From a virus, in the IMG/VR virus record IMGVR_UViG_3300032271_000427, positions 1 to 29,847 of that record: DNA of 29,847 nt. One strand, 5' to 3'. Both the position numbers and the translations under genes were made by a program. The notes beneath the pieces are model-generated. The model had not been told where the DNA came from. It saw only the letters and a list, made by a program, of their open reading frames with translations, and searched no databases. Positions 11,383 to 17,468 of the stretch are shown here, piece by piece. Each line of letters begins with the position of its first letter. The stretch's first letter is position 1.

Positions 11383-11466
11383 CATATTGAAGTGTATTGT
11401 ACGAACTAGTCCCGAATCAGCAATAGTATTGCTGAGGTCATATCGTATAGTATATTTCAATATTGT
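11383..11466 (+). ncRNA. Inverted-repeat RNA element 4
   Basis: CATATTGAAGTGTATTGTACG pairs with CGTATAGTATATTTCAATATTG. The insert contains ACTAGTCCC and a perfect hairpin TCAGCAAT-AGT-ATTGCTGA. ACTAGTCCC also occurs in element 7. Confidence 0.65.
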
Positions 11467-11690
11467 GTTTGTTATTAGTAGTGCCATTTTGGAAAATGCC
11501 TGTGTTCACCAGGCCAATGCACAGTCAATGTCCGCTCTGTCTAGCTAGCATCCGATACACTGTTGACTGAAACGAAAGCTGGATCTGCAGTGGCCACTGC
11601 TCCGGTATAAGCGTTCAGCGATAAAAGCAAACGACATCAGGGCGATTGTTGTCCATAACAAGATGGTACTACTAATAGCAACACGATACT
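11467..11690 (+). other. 224-bp spacer between elements 4 and 5, no gene seen
   Basis: No CDS with an RBS and no canonical tRNA. It contains a perfect 14-bp palindrome GCAGTGGCCACTGC (11587-11600) and a hairpin CCTG/CAGG around TGTTCACC. Probably part of the same structured transcript. Confidence 0.3.
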
Positions 11691-11766
11691 ATATTGAAGT
11701 ACATTCACTCATAGTACTGATGCACGGCGCAGATGATGGAAATTGATTGAGTGTATTTCAATATGG
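11691..11766 (+). ncRNA. Inverted-repeat RNA element 5
   Basis: ATATTGAAGTACATTCACTCA pairs with TGAGTGTATTTCAATAT, the inner CACTCA/TGAGTG being an element-specific extension. The insert is about 35 nt, the shortest. Confidence 0.68.
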
Positions 11767-11835
11767 CAATAAGGGATTGACCCACACATAACCCCGCGAG
11801 GGATACCCGCCGATGACGGTTAAAGCAGTCGGCTG
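11767..11835 (+). other. Structured spacer between elements 5 and 6
   Basis: Contains CCCGCGAGGG and CCGCCGATGACGG-type local hairpins. No ORF. Confidence 0.25.
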
Positions 11836-11929
11836 CCATATTCAAGTACATTCGCCCGACCTCCAACGTTGGGTCCTGTTAAACCGTATCCGGACGCTGG
11901 GATATTGACAAGAGTGTATTTCAATATGG
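11836..11929 (+). ncRNA. Inverted-repeat RNA element 6
   Basis: CCATATTCAAGTACATTC (one change, TTCAAG, in the left arm) pairs with GAGTGTATTTCAATATGG. The insert holds the palindrome CCAACGTTGG. Confidence 0.65.
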
Positions 11930-11932
11930 TAA

Positions 11933-12041
11933 TCACATAATGGTGAGGCAGGAGACAAGGTGAGATTAACTTCTCAGTGAGCGTATCTCTCTATCCAACG
12001 CAGATAGGTTGGTCAAGTTCGATTCTTGACAGTGATAACCA
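11933..12041 (+). pseudogene. tRNA-like remnant
   Basis: The 3' part has a perfect T-arm (TCAAG-TTCGATT-CTTGA, about 12014-12030), then CAGTGATAACCA ending in CCA. ATCAC near 11934 can pair with GTGAT. No normal anticodon arm can be fitted; TGAGA-TTAACT-TCTCA gives a 6-nt loop and an additional arm (TATCT/AGATA) follows. A degenerate or highly unusual tRNA. Confidence 0.4.
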
Positions 12042-12128
12042 TAGTCGGCCCGTGTTCCCACCGTGCGGCAACCGAGTTTAAAAAAGCCGATAGCTATATG
12101 TGACGAGCGGGCAGCGATCAACGGTGGG
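12042..12128 (+). other. Structured spacer with tRNA-like long acceptor
   Basis: TCCCACCGT and ACGGTGGGA are exact 9-bp complements enclosing about 60 nt and followed by CCA at the edge of element 7. There is no T-loop consensus, so it is not a normal tRNA. Confidence 0.35.
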
Positions 12129-12208
12129 ACCATATTGAAGTACACTTGCGGGTATTCTGAAAGGACTAGTCCCTAACAATGTGACGACCAAGTGTGTTTC
12201 AATATGGT
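12129..12208 (+). ncRNA. Inverted-repeat RNA element 7
   Basis: ACCATATTGAAGTACACTTG pairs with CAAGTGTGTTTCAATATGGT over 20 bp with one A-G-type mismatch or wobble. The inner ACTTG/CAAGT is specific to this element. The insert contains GGACTAGTCC. Confidence 0.7.
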
Positions 12209-12266
12209 AGGTTAAGTTTTACCGGCGTGTAACTTCGGGATAAGCGCAGTTCAGAGAAGACTCTGA

Positions 12267-12387
12267 TACCATATTGAAGTACATCAAGGTGATCATCGCG
12301 ATCACTGATATGTGTGGTCATAGCCGGGTCCTTGTGGCCTTGAAGGTTGGCAGGTTCAAGTCCTGTGTAGTGTACTTCAATATGGTA
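12267..12387 (+). ncRNA. Inverted-repeat RNA element 8 with tRNA-type T-arm
   Basis: TACCATATTGAAGTACATCA pairs with TAGTGTACTTCAATATGGTA (here the AAGTACA/TGTACTT core is fully Watson-Crick). The insert has hairpin GTGATC-ATCGC-GATCAC and a canonical T-arm GCAGG-TTCAAGT-CCTGT just before the right arm. It looks like a tRNA-like fold whose acceptor is the long repeat helix. Confidence 0.68.
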
Positions 12388-12398
12388 ATAAAGAATAT

Positions 12399-12475
12399 GG
12401 ACTGTTAGCTCAGTTGGTTAGATCGCTTGCCTGTCACGCAAGAGGCCACGGGTTCGAGTCCCGTACAGTCCGCCA
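12399..12475 (+). tRNA. tRNA-Asp(GTC), second copy
   Basis: Acceptor GGACTGT/ACAGTCC, G73, CCA; CTTGC/GCAAG around CTGTCAC; T-loop TTCGAGT. Canonical, better than the Asp copy at 9922. Confidence 0.95.
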
Positions 12476-12478
12476 AGT

Positions 12479-12657
12479 TTTGTTGTAAGTAGATGTTGAG
12501 AAAGCAAAGCCTCGAAAACTTTGTGAAAGAGTTCTCTCCGCAATGAGGCTAAACTAGCGACTCTGTTATCGACTAGCTCTACGTACCTCTAACCCAGCCG
12601 GCCTAGTATTAATGGGTAAAATGGTTTCGAATAAAGGAGGCGAAACGTTACAACAAA
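12479..12657 (+). ncRNA. Candidate structured RNA, about 180 nt, closed by a 10-bp helix
   Basis: TTTGTTGTAA (12479-12488) is the exact complement of TTACAACAAA (12648-12657). Inside, AGCCTC/GAGGCT closes a sub-domain and CTAG repeats may form another helix. There is no ORF and no tRNA signature. It starts 3 nt after tRNA-Asp and ends about 60 nt before the histone-like gene. Not recognised as RNase P, tmRNA or 6S. Phages can carry ornate RNAs near tRNAs, but no known family can be claimed. Confidence 0.4.
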
Positions 12658-12716
12658 TTCATTTTATATACTACTGTTAATAACATAGTAAATAAGTACT
12701 CATATAAGGAATTACA

Positions 12717-12914
12717 ATGTCAGACACTATTAAATTGATCAATGAACAGATCGAAACGTGGCAAGAAGAAGATACAAAATTCATCACAGGAAATTCTGCT
12801 GCTGGCACTCGTGCTCGTAAAGCATTGAATGAATTAGCAAAATTAATTAAAGTTCGTCGTAATGAAATTACTGCTGAAAAACTAGCTCGTAAAGAAGCCA
12901 AAGCAGTTAAGTAA
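12717..12914 (+). CDS. Histone H1/Hc1-like small protein, 65 aa
   Basis: RBS AAGGAATTACA before ATG 12717. MSDTIKLINEQIETWQEEDT, then GNSAAGTRARKALNELAKLI and a Lys/Arg-rich end. The AAGTRARKALxEL segment is the conserved core of bacterial histone-H1-like (Hc1) proteins, which bind nucleic acid. Phage copies are common near tRNA clusters; they may coat DNA or RNA. The name rests on this motif alone. Located between a structured RNA and tRNA-Tyr. Confidence 0.7.
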   Translation: MSDTIKLINEQIETWQEEDTKFITGNSAAGTRARKALNELAKLIKVRRNEITAEKLARKEAKAVK

Positions 12915-12921
12915 AGTTTTG

Positions 12922-13006
12922 GAGTAGAAGCATCAATGGTGATGCAGTGGATTGTAAATCCGCCGCCCTTCGGGCACGACTGGTTCGATCCCAGTATACT
13001 CCACCA
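12922..13006 (+). tRNA. tRNA-Tyr(GTA)
   Basis: Acceptor GGAGTAG/ATACTCC (pair 7-66 mismatched), A73, CCA; GTGGA/TCCGC around TTGTAAA; long variable arm GCCCTTCGGGC; T-loop TTCGATC. Confidence 0.9.
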
Positions 13007-13074
13007 AGTTTGCAAACGTCAGCAATCGGCGTGACTAGTTGGGGAGAGACCCTTCACAGATTAATTTTTAAAAT

Positions 13075-13169
13075 GCTAGATAGCACTGGTGTGCGGCTGA
13101 ATCTTATAAGTTCGGGAGAGTGGTCAGATGGGCTGCAACGGATAGGTTCGAATCCTATATCTAGTACCA
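13075..13169 (+). tRNA. Unusual tRNA, anticodon uncertain (possibly TAT)
   Basis: Acceptor GCTAGAT/ATCTAGT, A73, CCA and T-arm ATAGG-TTCGAAT-CCTAT are normal. The D-arm GCAC-TGGT-GTGC is very short. Stem TGAAT/GTTCG around CTTATAA would read TAT (Ile). The region after it is about 27 nt, far longer than an Ile variable loop, so the assignment is weak. Confidence 0.55.
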
Positions 13170-13175
13170 AACAAC

Positions 13176-13253
13176 GGTGGGATGGCCGAGTGACCAAAGG
13201 CAAGTGACTGCAAATCTCTACAATCGTCGGTTTGAATCCGACTCCCACTTCCA
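13176..13253 (+). tRNA. tRNA-Cys(GCA)
   Basis: Acceptor GGTGGGA/TCCCACT, U73 as expected for Cys, CCA; loop CTGCAAA on an imperfect stem (29-41 T-T). Confidence 0.88.
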
Positions 13254-13262
13254 ATAAACTAC

Positions 13263-13291
13263 TTGACAGTAAATCAAGTTTGCGCTATAAT
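13263..13291 (+). promoter_or_regulatory. sigma70-type promoter with TAAATC block
   Basis: TTGACAGTAAATC, 17-bp spacer, TATAAT (13286-13291). Confidence 0.88.
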
Positions 13292-13314
13292 GTTTTATCA
13301 ATAGGAGAAGTACA

Positions 13315-13521
13315 ATGAAGTCTAAGATGACCGTACCCAAACGTAACCCCTTCGTTTGTTTGGTACTAAAAAAGACAGGGGCAGGTAGTCATCGTAAGTC
13401 TAACAAGGCTGTACGAAAGCAAGACAAGCAACGGGGGTATAGCTCAATGGTAGAGCATCCGGCTTTTAACCGGTCGACCACGGATCGTTACCGTGTGCCC
13501 CCACCAATGTTGTCATATTGA
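13315..13521 (+). CDS. Small basic protein whose frame runs through tRNA-Lys
   Basis: RBS TAGGAGAAG before ATG 13315. The first 40 or so residues (MKSKMTVPKRNPFVCLVLKK, then GSHRKSNKAVRKQDKQ) resemble a family of very short phage proteins sharing the VPKRNPFV start. No stop occurs before tRNA-Lys begins at 13433. The frame continues through the tRNA (GYSSMVEHPAFN is simply tRNA sequence translated) and stops at 13519-13521. Normal 5' cleavage of tRNA-Lys by RNase P would leave a stop-less mRNA. The biologically meaningful part is probably residues 1-40. Confidence 0.6.
   Translation: MKSKMTVPKRNPFVCLVLKKTGAGSHRKSNKAVRKQDKQRGYSSMVEHPAFNRSTTDRYRVPPPMLSY
13433..13506 (+). tRNA. tRNA-Lys(TTT), swapped T-loop
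   Basis: Acceptor GGGGGTA/TGCCCCC, A73, CCA; TCCGG/CCGGT around CTTTTAA. T-stem CACGG/CCGTG is perfect but the loop is ATCGTTA, as in tRNA-Ile(GAT). It overlaps the end of the 13315 ORF. Confidence 0.9.
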
Positions 13522-13623
13522 AGTACATTCAAAGGCGTAGCGCACGCTGAGTGATGGACATAGCAGCGTGTTAGGTTACGGTGTAGGCAGGTTCGATTCC
13601 TGCGTAGAGTGTATTTCAATATG
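13514..13623 (+). ncRNA. Inverted-repeat RNA element 9 with tRNA-type T-arm
   Basis: CATATTGAAGTACATTC pairs with GAGTGTATTTCAATATG. The insert has stem CACGCTG/CAGCGTG and a T-arm GCAGG-TTCGATT-CCTGC directly before the right arm. It lies between tRNA-Lys and tRNA-Met, away from the other elements. Confidence 0.7.
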
Positions 13624-13628
13624 ATAAT

Positions 13629-13705
13629 GGTGATGTAGCTCAGTTGGTTAGAGCAGGTGACTCATATTCACAAGGTCAGTGGTTCGAATCCACTCTTCAC
13701 TACCA
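13629..13705 (+). tRNA. tRNA-Met(CAT)
   Basis: Acceptor GGTGATG/CTTCACT with one T-T mismatch, A73, CCA; loop CTCATAT; T-loop TTCGAAT. An elongator Met or, if lysidine-modified, Ile2. Confidence 0.85.
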
Positions 13706-13715
13706 TAAGTTCAGT

Positions 13716-13791
13716 TGGGGATTAGCCAAGATGGTAAGGCAACGGATTTTGATTCCGTCATACACAGGTTCGATCCCTGTATCCCCTGCCA
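13716..13791 (+). tRNA. tRNA-Gln(TTG)
   Basis: TGGGGAT/ATCCCCT (1-72 unpaired T-T, near the weak U1-A72 of normal Gln), G73, CCA; ACGGA/TCCGT around TTTTGAT; T-loop TTCGATC. Confidence 0.93.
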
Positions 13792-13810
13792 AAATATAAA
13801 AGGAAATAAA

Positions 13811-14368
13811 ATGAATACTTGGATTACATCTGATCTTCATTTTAGTCACGCGAACATTATGAAATTTTGTCCAGAGTCACGGGCACGATTTAAAGATGAC
13901 GTAGACTATATGAACGAAACGATGATTAAAGAATGGAATGAACTAATTGACCCAAATGACTTGACGTATATACTGGGCGATTTTGCGTTTTGTAACGCTC
14001 AAAAAGCAACTGAGATTGCTCGCAGACTAAATGGCACTAAGATTTTGGTCGAAGGAAATCATGATCGTAAATCACTAAACGATCCTACATTTCGTAAATG
14101 TTTCAAAGAAGTTCACAAATATCTAGATATCAATTATAATGGTACTAAGATTGTGATGCTTCATTATCCGATTGCCGAATGGGATCAGATGCATCGTGGA
14201 AGTGTTCATTTTCATGGTCATCTTCACGGTGGTATTAGCGGAATGGAAAAGTATCGTTGTCGTGATATGGGAATGGATGCCACTAATCGTATTGCCATTA
14301 GTATTGAAGAAGCTATTGCAGATGCACTGACTGGTGAAATCAAGGGACATCATACTAAGGAAATGTAA
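13811..14368 (+). CDS. Calcineurin-like metallophosphoesterase
   Basis: 185 residues from ATG 13811 (RBS AAAAGGAAAT). The full metal-binding set is present: D8-x-H10 (SDLHFSH), GDF with D57, GNHD (N83-H84), H118 (MLHYP) and GHLH (H137, H139). Such phage enzymes hydrolyse phosphomonoesters or diesters, including RNA 2',3'-cyclic phosphate; the actual substrate is not shown by sequence. The stop overlaps the start of an Rnl1-type RNA ligase (TAATG). This tight coupling suggests that it prepares RNA ends (removing a cyclic or 3' phosphate) for ligation, a role split differently from T4 Pnkp plus Rnl1. Confidence 0.88.
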   Translation: MNTWITSDLHFSHANIMKFCPESRARFKDDVDYMNETMIKEWNELIDPNDLTYILGDFAFCNAQKATEIARRLNGTKILVEGNHDRKSLNDPTFRKCFKEVHKYLDINYNGTKIVMLHYPIAEWDQMHRGSVHFHGHLHGGISGMEKYRCRDMGMDATNRIAISIEEAIADALTGEIKGHHTKEM

Positions 14369-15258
14369 TGAATAAGCAAGCATTAAAAGAATTCGTAGAG
14401 TCTAATCCACGCTTGGTTTCTAAGAAATCTTGTGGCGATGGAATCTACGTACTGAAATACAAACGTCGAGTATTCTATGACAAATTGTGGAATGAATTTC
14501 TAGAAGAATGTCGTGGAACTATCATTGATGAAGATTTCAATATCGTGTCGTATCCATTCACAAAAATCTATAACTATGGAATCGAAGACAAAGCACCAAA
14601 GTTAACATCGGATACTGTCGTGACTATGTTTCGTAAAGTCAATGGATTTATGGCTGCTATCACTTGGCATAACAACGATCTGTTAATATCTACCACTGGG
14701 TCTACTGACTCACCATATGTTGATATGATTCGTGAGCTGATTGATGTTGAACGCTATCGTTCTGTATGCTCTCGATATTCAACCAAGACCTTTATGTTTG
14801 AGTGTGTTCACAAGAACGATCCACACATTATCCCAGAAGTTGAGGGAATGTACTTGTTAGGGTGGCGTGAGAAGTGTTGGAACTCTGAGATTGAAACTGA
14901 TATTGACACCGCTGCTCTTGATGGAGTTATTGCTGATCAATTTGAATGTCATCCAGTACTAGGTTACCGAGTAAACTTAGACGTAGTGTTGGACGTCGTT
15001 AAGCGAGTCAAACACGAGGGCTTCGTTTTTTACACAGATAACAAAGTGTCGGCAAAGATCAAATCGCCATACTATTTGATCAAAAAGTTTGTAGCTCGTA
15101 ATCCACGTACTGACAAGTTGATGAGAGCAGATATCAAACAATCAATAGATGAAGAATACTATCCATTGATTGATCATATTCAATCAAACATTGTTGAGTA
15201 TACTGCTCTAGACGAACAGTCACGATTAAAATGGGTTAGTGAGTTTTTGGAGCGATAG
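14368..15258 (+). CDS. T4 Rnl1-type RNA ligase
   Basis: 296 residues. Nucleotidyl-transferase motifs: upstream Arg motif ECRGTIID (residues 47-54), motif I K90-V-N-G (usual KxDG has N here), motif III FMFECVHKND (142-151), motif IV EGFVFYT (217-223), motif V K230-I-K232 (SAKIKSPYYLIKK). The C-terminal domain of about 60 residues matches the short Rnl1 group; T4 Rnl1 has 374 residues. The family seals 5'-phosphate and 3'-OH RNA ends in tRNA repair against anticodon nucleases. It is coupled to the metallophosphoesterase upstream and near about 34 tRNAs. The frame looks complete. Confidence 0.88.
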   Translation: MNKQALKEFVESNPRLVSKKSCGDGIYVLKYKRRVFYDKLWNEFLEECRGTIIDEDFNIVSYPFTKIYNYGIEDKAPKLTSDTVVTMFRKVNGFMAAITWHNNDLLISTTGSTDSPYVDMIRELIDVERYRSVCSRYSTKTFMFECVHKNDPHIIPEVEGMYLLGWREKCWNSEIETDIDTAALDGVIADQFECHPVLGYRVNLDVVLDVVKRVKHEGFVFYTDNKVSAKIKSPYYLIKKFVARNPRTDKLMRADIKQSIDEEYYPLIDHIQSNIVEYTALDEQSRLKWVSEFLER

Positions 15259-15498
15259 ATGAAAAAGAATAAGGCTAACATTGAACATCAGATCCAATTA
15301 AAAAAGGACGAGATTATTAAGTATGAAGAGGTAATTAAAAATTATCCCCCAGATCGTATGAAAAAATACGGTCAGCCCTATCTTCAACAGTTACACAATG
15401 ATCTTCAGATTCTACACAATGAATTAGAAGATCGAGAAGGTCGACGTGAGATTAAAACAAAATTAGGCTATAGTAGAATAGGACTAAACAATATATGA
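15259..15498 (+). CDS. Coiled-coil hypothetical protein, 79 aa
   Basis: Starts immediately after the ligase stop. Residues 5-65 are a charged heptad-type helix (IQLKKDEIIKYEEVIKNY, LHNDLQILHNELEDREGR), so a dimeric coiled coil is likely. It overlaps the next gene by ATGA. No family recognised. Cotranscribed with the RNA ligase. Confidence 0.65.
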   Translation: MKKNKANIEHQIQLKKDEIIKYEEVIKNYPPDRMKKYGQPYLQQLHNDLQILHNELEDREGRREIKTKLGYSRIGLNNI

Positions 15499-16181
15499 AA
15501 ATAAAAAGTAACTTTAAAGATTACTATGATCATGTAGCTCATGTATACGGTGGAGGAGACCCCAAATTCGTATATGCTCGTTTACCCATTCAGTCAGAAC
15601 GTTGTACATTAGAACTTAATGACAATCAAATGACTGAACTACGAATGAATAGATTGTATAATCATGACTTTGATCATCAATATAACTATCAATATAAGTA
15701 TTTGGTTATTGCTGGTCGTCGTTATCTCACGGCTTGTAAATGGGCAAAGAATGAATTGGTTCCCGTTGATTATAAGTTATGGACAGAAAAGAATTTTCCA
15801 GAAGAATATGAACATGCTCGTAATGGACGTAGTTTTTGGTCCAGACGTATTAACTATGAAACGGAACTAGGAGGAGAATTTCCCGTTTTAACTGAGATTG
15901 CTCATATGATCAATGCTCCGGTATATTCTGTAAATATGGTAAATCGCAATATTGGTAGAAACAAAAATCTAATTACAGTAGATAGCAATATACCAGTGTT
16001 ATCTAATTATGAAATACCCACTATTATTACAGCAGAACAATTGTATCAAGATTTGTCTTACTACGTATCAAACAAGATGCACGTTTCTCCTGATTTAGTA
16101 GTAAATGACAACCAAACTAACAAAGAAAAAATTGCTGGACATGGTTTTGATGTTAAGCAAAGTTTTAGACATAGGAAATAA
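15495..16181 (+). CDS. Conserved phage hypothetical protein, 228 aa
   Basis: MKIKSNFKDYYDHVAHVYGG and onward, ending AGHGFDVKQSFRHRK. A start of the type MKIxSxFxDYYD...GGGDPxxxY and a GHGFDxKxSFR end are typical of a family found widely in large phages, with no known function. The middle has many Tyr, Arg and Asn and no transmembrane helix. It follows a coiled-coil gene with an ATGA overlap. The C-terminal GFD/SFR motif may be the active or binding site, but that is a guess. Confidence 0.75.
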   Translation: MKIKSNFKDYYDHVAHVYGGGDPKFVYARLPIQSERCTLELNDNQMTELRMNRLYNHDFDHQYNYQYKYLVIAGRRYLTACKWAKNELVPVDYKLWTEKNFPEEYEHARNGRSFWSRRINYETELGGEFPVLTEIAHMINAPVYSVNMVNRNIGRNKNLITVDSNIPVLSNYEIPTIITAEQLYQDLSYYVSNKMHVSPDLVVNDNQTNKEKIAGHGFDVKQSFRHRK

Positions 16182-16182
16182 T

Positions 16183-16428
16183 ATGAACGAAGAAGACTTA
16201 GAATATCGCTTGAGAAAACGTGCTGAGATTCGTAGACAGATATTAACTCGTAAGAGTGTTATGGAAGGTACGCCAGATCGAATAGCAGATTTACTTGAAG
16301 AAGCGGCTGCTGAACTTAATCGTTTAAAGATAGAGATCGAACGACTTGGTAATCCAACTGAAGAAGTTAGACGTTTGACTGAAGAAGTTGAACGATTGAA
16401 TAATCTTCCAGGTCCAGCTTTTGCATAA
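16183..16428 (+). CDS. Coiled-coil hypothetical protein, 81 aa
   Basis: ATG 16183 has an RBS (ATAGGAAATA); an in-frame start at 16105 would overlap the preceding gene by 77 bases. Long Leu/Glu/Arg helix with heptads (LEEAAAELNRLKIEIERLG, VRRLTEEVERLNNLPG). No other domain. Probably a small oligomer or adaptor. Confidence 0.65.
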   Translation: MNEEDLEYRLRKRAEIRRQILTRKSVMEGTPDRIADLLEEAAAELNRLKIEIERLGNPTEEVRRLTEEVERLNNLPGPAFA

Positions 16429-16447
16429 TTAACTTTGGACAAATAGT

Positions 16448-17224
16448 ATGAAATTTTTAGTGCAGTTTAATTTGATTCACGAAATGGGTCTAGCTCAAGT
16501 TCGTGAAGCCATCAGTTCTTATCCACATCAATATGTAAGTGTTATTCCATTCTCTAATGAGATTATCTCTGATGAGCCAATTGAAGGCACTGACTATCTT
16601 GGTTATGGCAGTACTCTGTTTATCAAACTCGGTCATGAACGTGGATGGCAGGGTGTTTATTTTGACTACGAAAATTTCAATTATGAAACCGCAGTTAAAC
16701 ATCGCACTGATATGCTCAACAATGACGTTATACTGTCTGCAATCGACGTAATTCCATTTCTTGAAGAATCTACAGCAGATACATGGTTCGTTCGCCCTGC
16801 GCTTGATCTAAAGCATTTTAGTGGTCAAGTGATTGACAGAGTAGAATGTATTACATGGTTGAAAGACGCTATGAAGTGTGCTTCTAGTGGATCGTATCAG
16901 ATAAACAATGACTTGAAGATTGTATTGGCGCAACCAAAAAACATTCAAGCTGAATGGCGTTGGTTTATTGTCAATGGAAAAATAGTATCAGGCGCAATGT
17001 ATCGCTGTCGTGGTCAATTAGTTAAGATTCGTGAACTGGACAAAGCAGTAATTGACGAGGCTCAGAAATTGTCTGATGGTTGGTTACCACATCGTAATTG
17101 TGTCATGGATACAGCATTGGTAGATGATAAATTATCAGTTGTTGAGTTCAATTGTATTAACGGTAGCGGATTTTATGGACATGATGTTAATATTATTTTC
17201 AAAGAATTGTACGAAAACTGTTGA
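16448..17224 (+). CDS. ATP-grasp protein, R2K-type
   Basis: 258 residues. The N-terminal half is a mixed alpha/beta pre-ATP-grasp region. The C-terminal half carries WFVRPALDLKHFSGQVID, then IQAEWRWFIVNGKIVSGAMY and VVEFNCINGSGFYGHD; the E-F-N near the end is the Mg-ATP-binding E-x-N motif. This matches the R2K group of ATP-grasp ligases found in phages, which join a carboxylate to an amine. The substrate is unknown. It sits alone, followed by a promoter for a tRNA pair. Confidence 0.78.
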   Translation: MKFLVQFNLIHEMGLAQVREAISSYPHQYVSVIPFSNEIISDEPIEGTDYLGYGSTLFIKLGHERGWQGVYFDYENFNYETAVKHRTDMLNNDVILSAIDVIPFLEESTADTWFVRPALDLKHFSGQVIDRVECITWLKDAMKCASSGSYQINNDLKIVLAQPKNIQAEWRWFIVNGKIVSGAMYRCRGQLVKIRELDKAVIDEAQKLSDGWLPHRNCVMDTALVDDKLSVVEFNCINGSGFYGHDVNIIFKELYENC

Positions 17225-17249
17225 CTTTTATTTTAATGTCGTGTATAAT
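17221..17249 (+). promoter_or_regulatory. sigma70-type promoter of tRNA cluster C
   Basis: TTGACT (17221-17226) overlapping the ATP-grasp stop, 17-bp spacer, TATAAT (17244-17249). Confidence 0.82.
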
Positions 17250-17273
17250 AGTTAAATAGTAGAGTAAGTAAAC

Positions 17274-17359
17274 GGGTAGTTGCCTGAGTGGTTAAAGGAG
17301 CGGCTTGCTAAGCCGTCATCGGAAACGGTGCGTTGGTTCGAATCCAACACTACCCGCCA
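17274..17359 (+). tRNA. tRNA-Ser(GCT)
   Basis: Acceptor GGGTAGT/ACTACCC, G73, CCA; GCGGC/GCCGT around TTGCTAA; long variable arm; T-loop TTCGAAT. Confidence 0.95.
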
Positions 17360-17376
17360 CTAATTTGTAGTACATC

Positions 17377-17450
17377 GCAGGGTTGGCATATTGGTTGTGT
17401 CCTAGCCTTCCAAGCTAGTCAAAGGAGTTCGATTCTCCTACCCTGCTCCA
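17377..17450 (+). tRNA. tRNA-Gly(TCC)
   Basis: Acceptor GCAGGGT/ACCCTGC, T73, CCA; CTAGC/GCTAG around CTTCCAA; T-loop TTCGATT. Confidence 0.94.
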
Positions 17451-17468
17451 ATTTTTATAGGAAGTAAA

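Noticed and set aside
11467-11766. Possible hammerhead or other self-cleaving ribozyme (CTGATG and GAAA segments)
   Set aside because: The required CUGAUGA core and cleavage-site arrangement are incomplete, and no three-stem fold could be drawn.
12209-12266. Similarity to a 23S rRNA segment (TAACTTCGGGATAAG)
   Set aside because: Only about 15 bases agree with the bacterial 23S motif and the flanks do not continue the match. Taken as chance or a stable tetraloop hairpin.
9579-12387. CRISPR-like array (repeats with unique inserts)
   Set aside because: The repeats are inverted pairs, not direct repeats. Insert sizes are irregular and no cas genes are present. Pair-specific complementarity points to hairpin RNAs.
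12677-13015. Long - strand ORFs over tRNA and histone-like genes (for example 12677-13015 and 13054-13254)
   Set aside because: They consist of reverse-translated tRNA sequence (GxEPTT-type strings) and have no RBS. Typical shadows.
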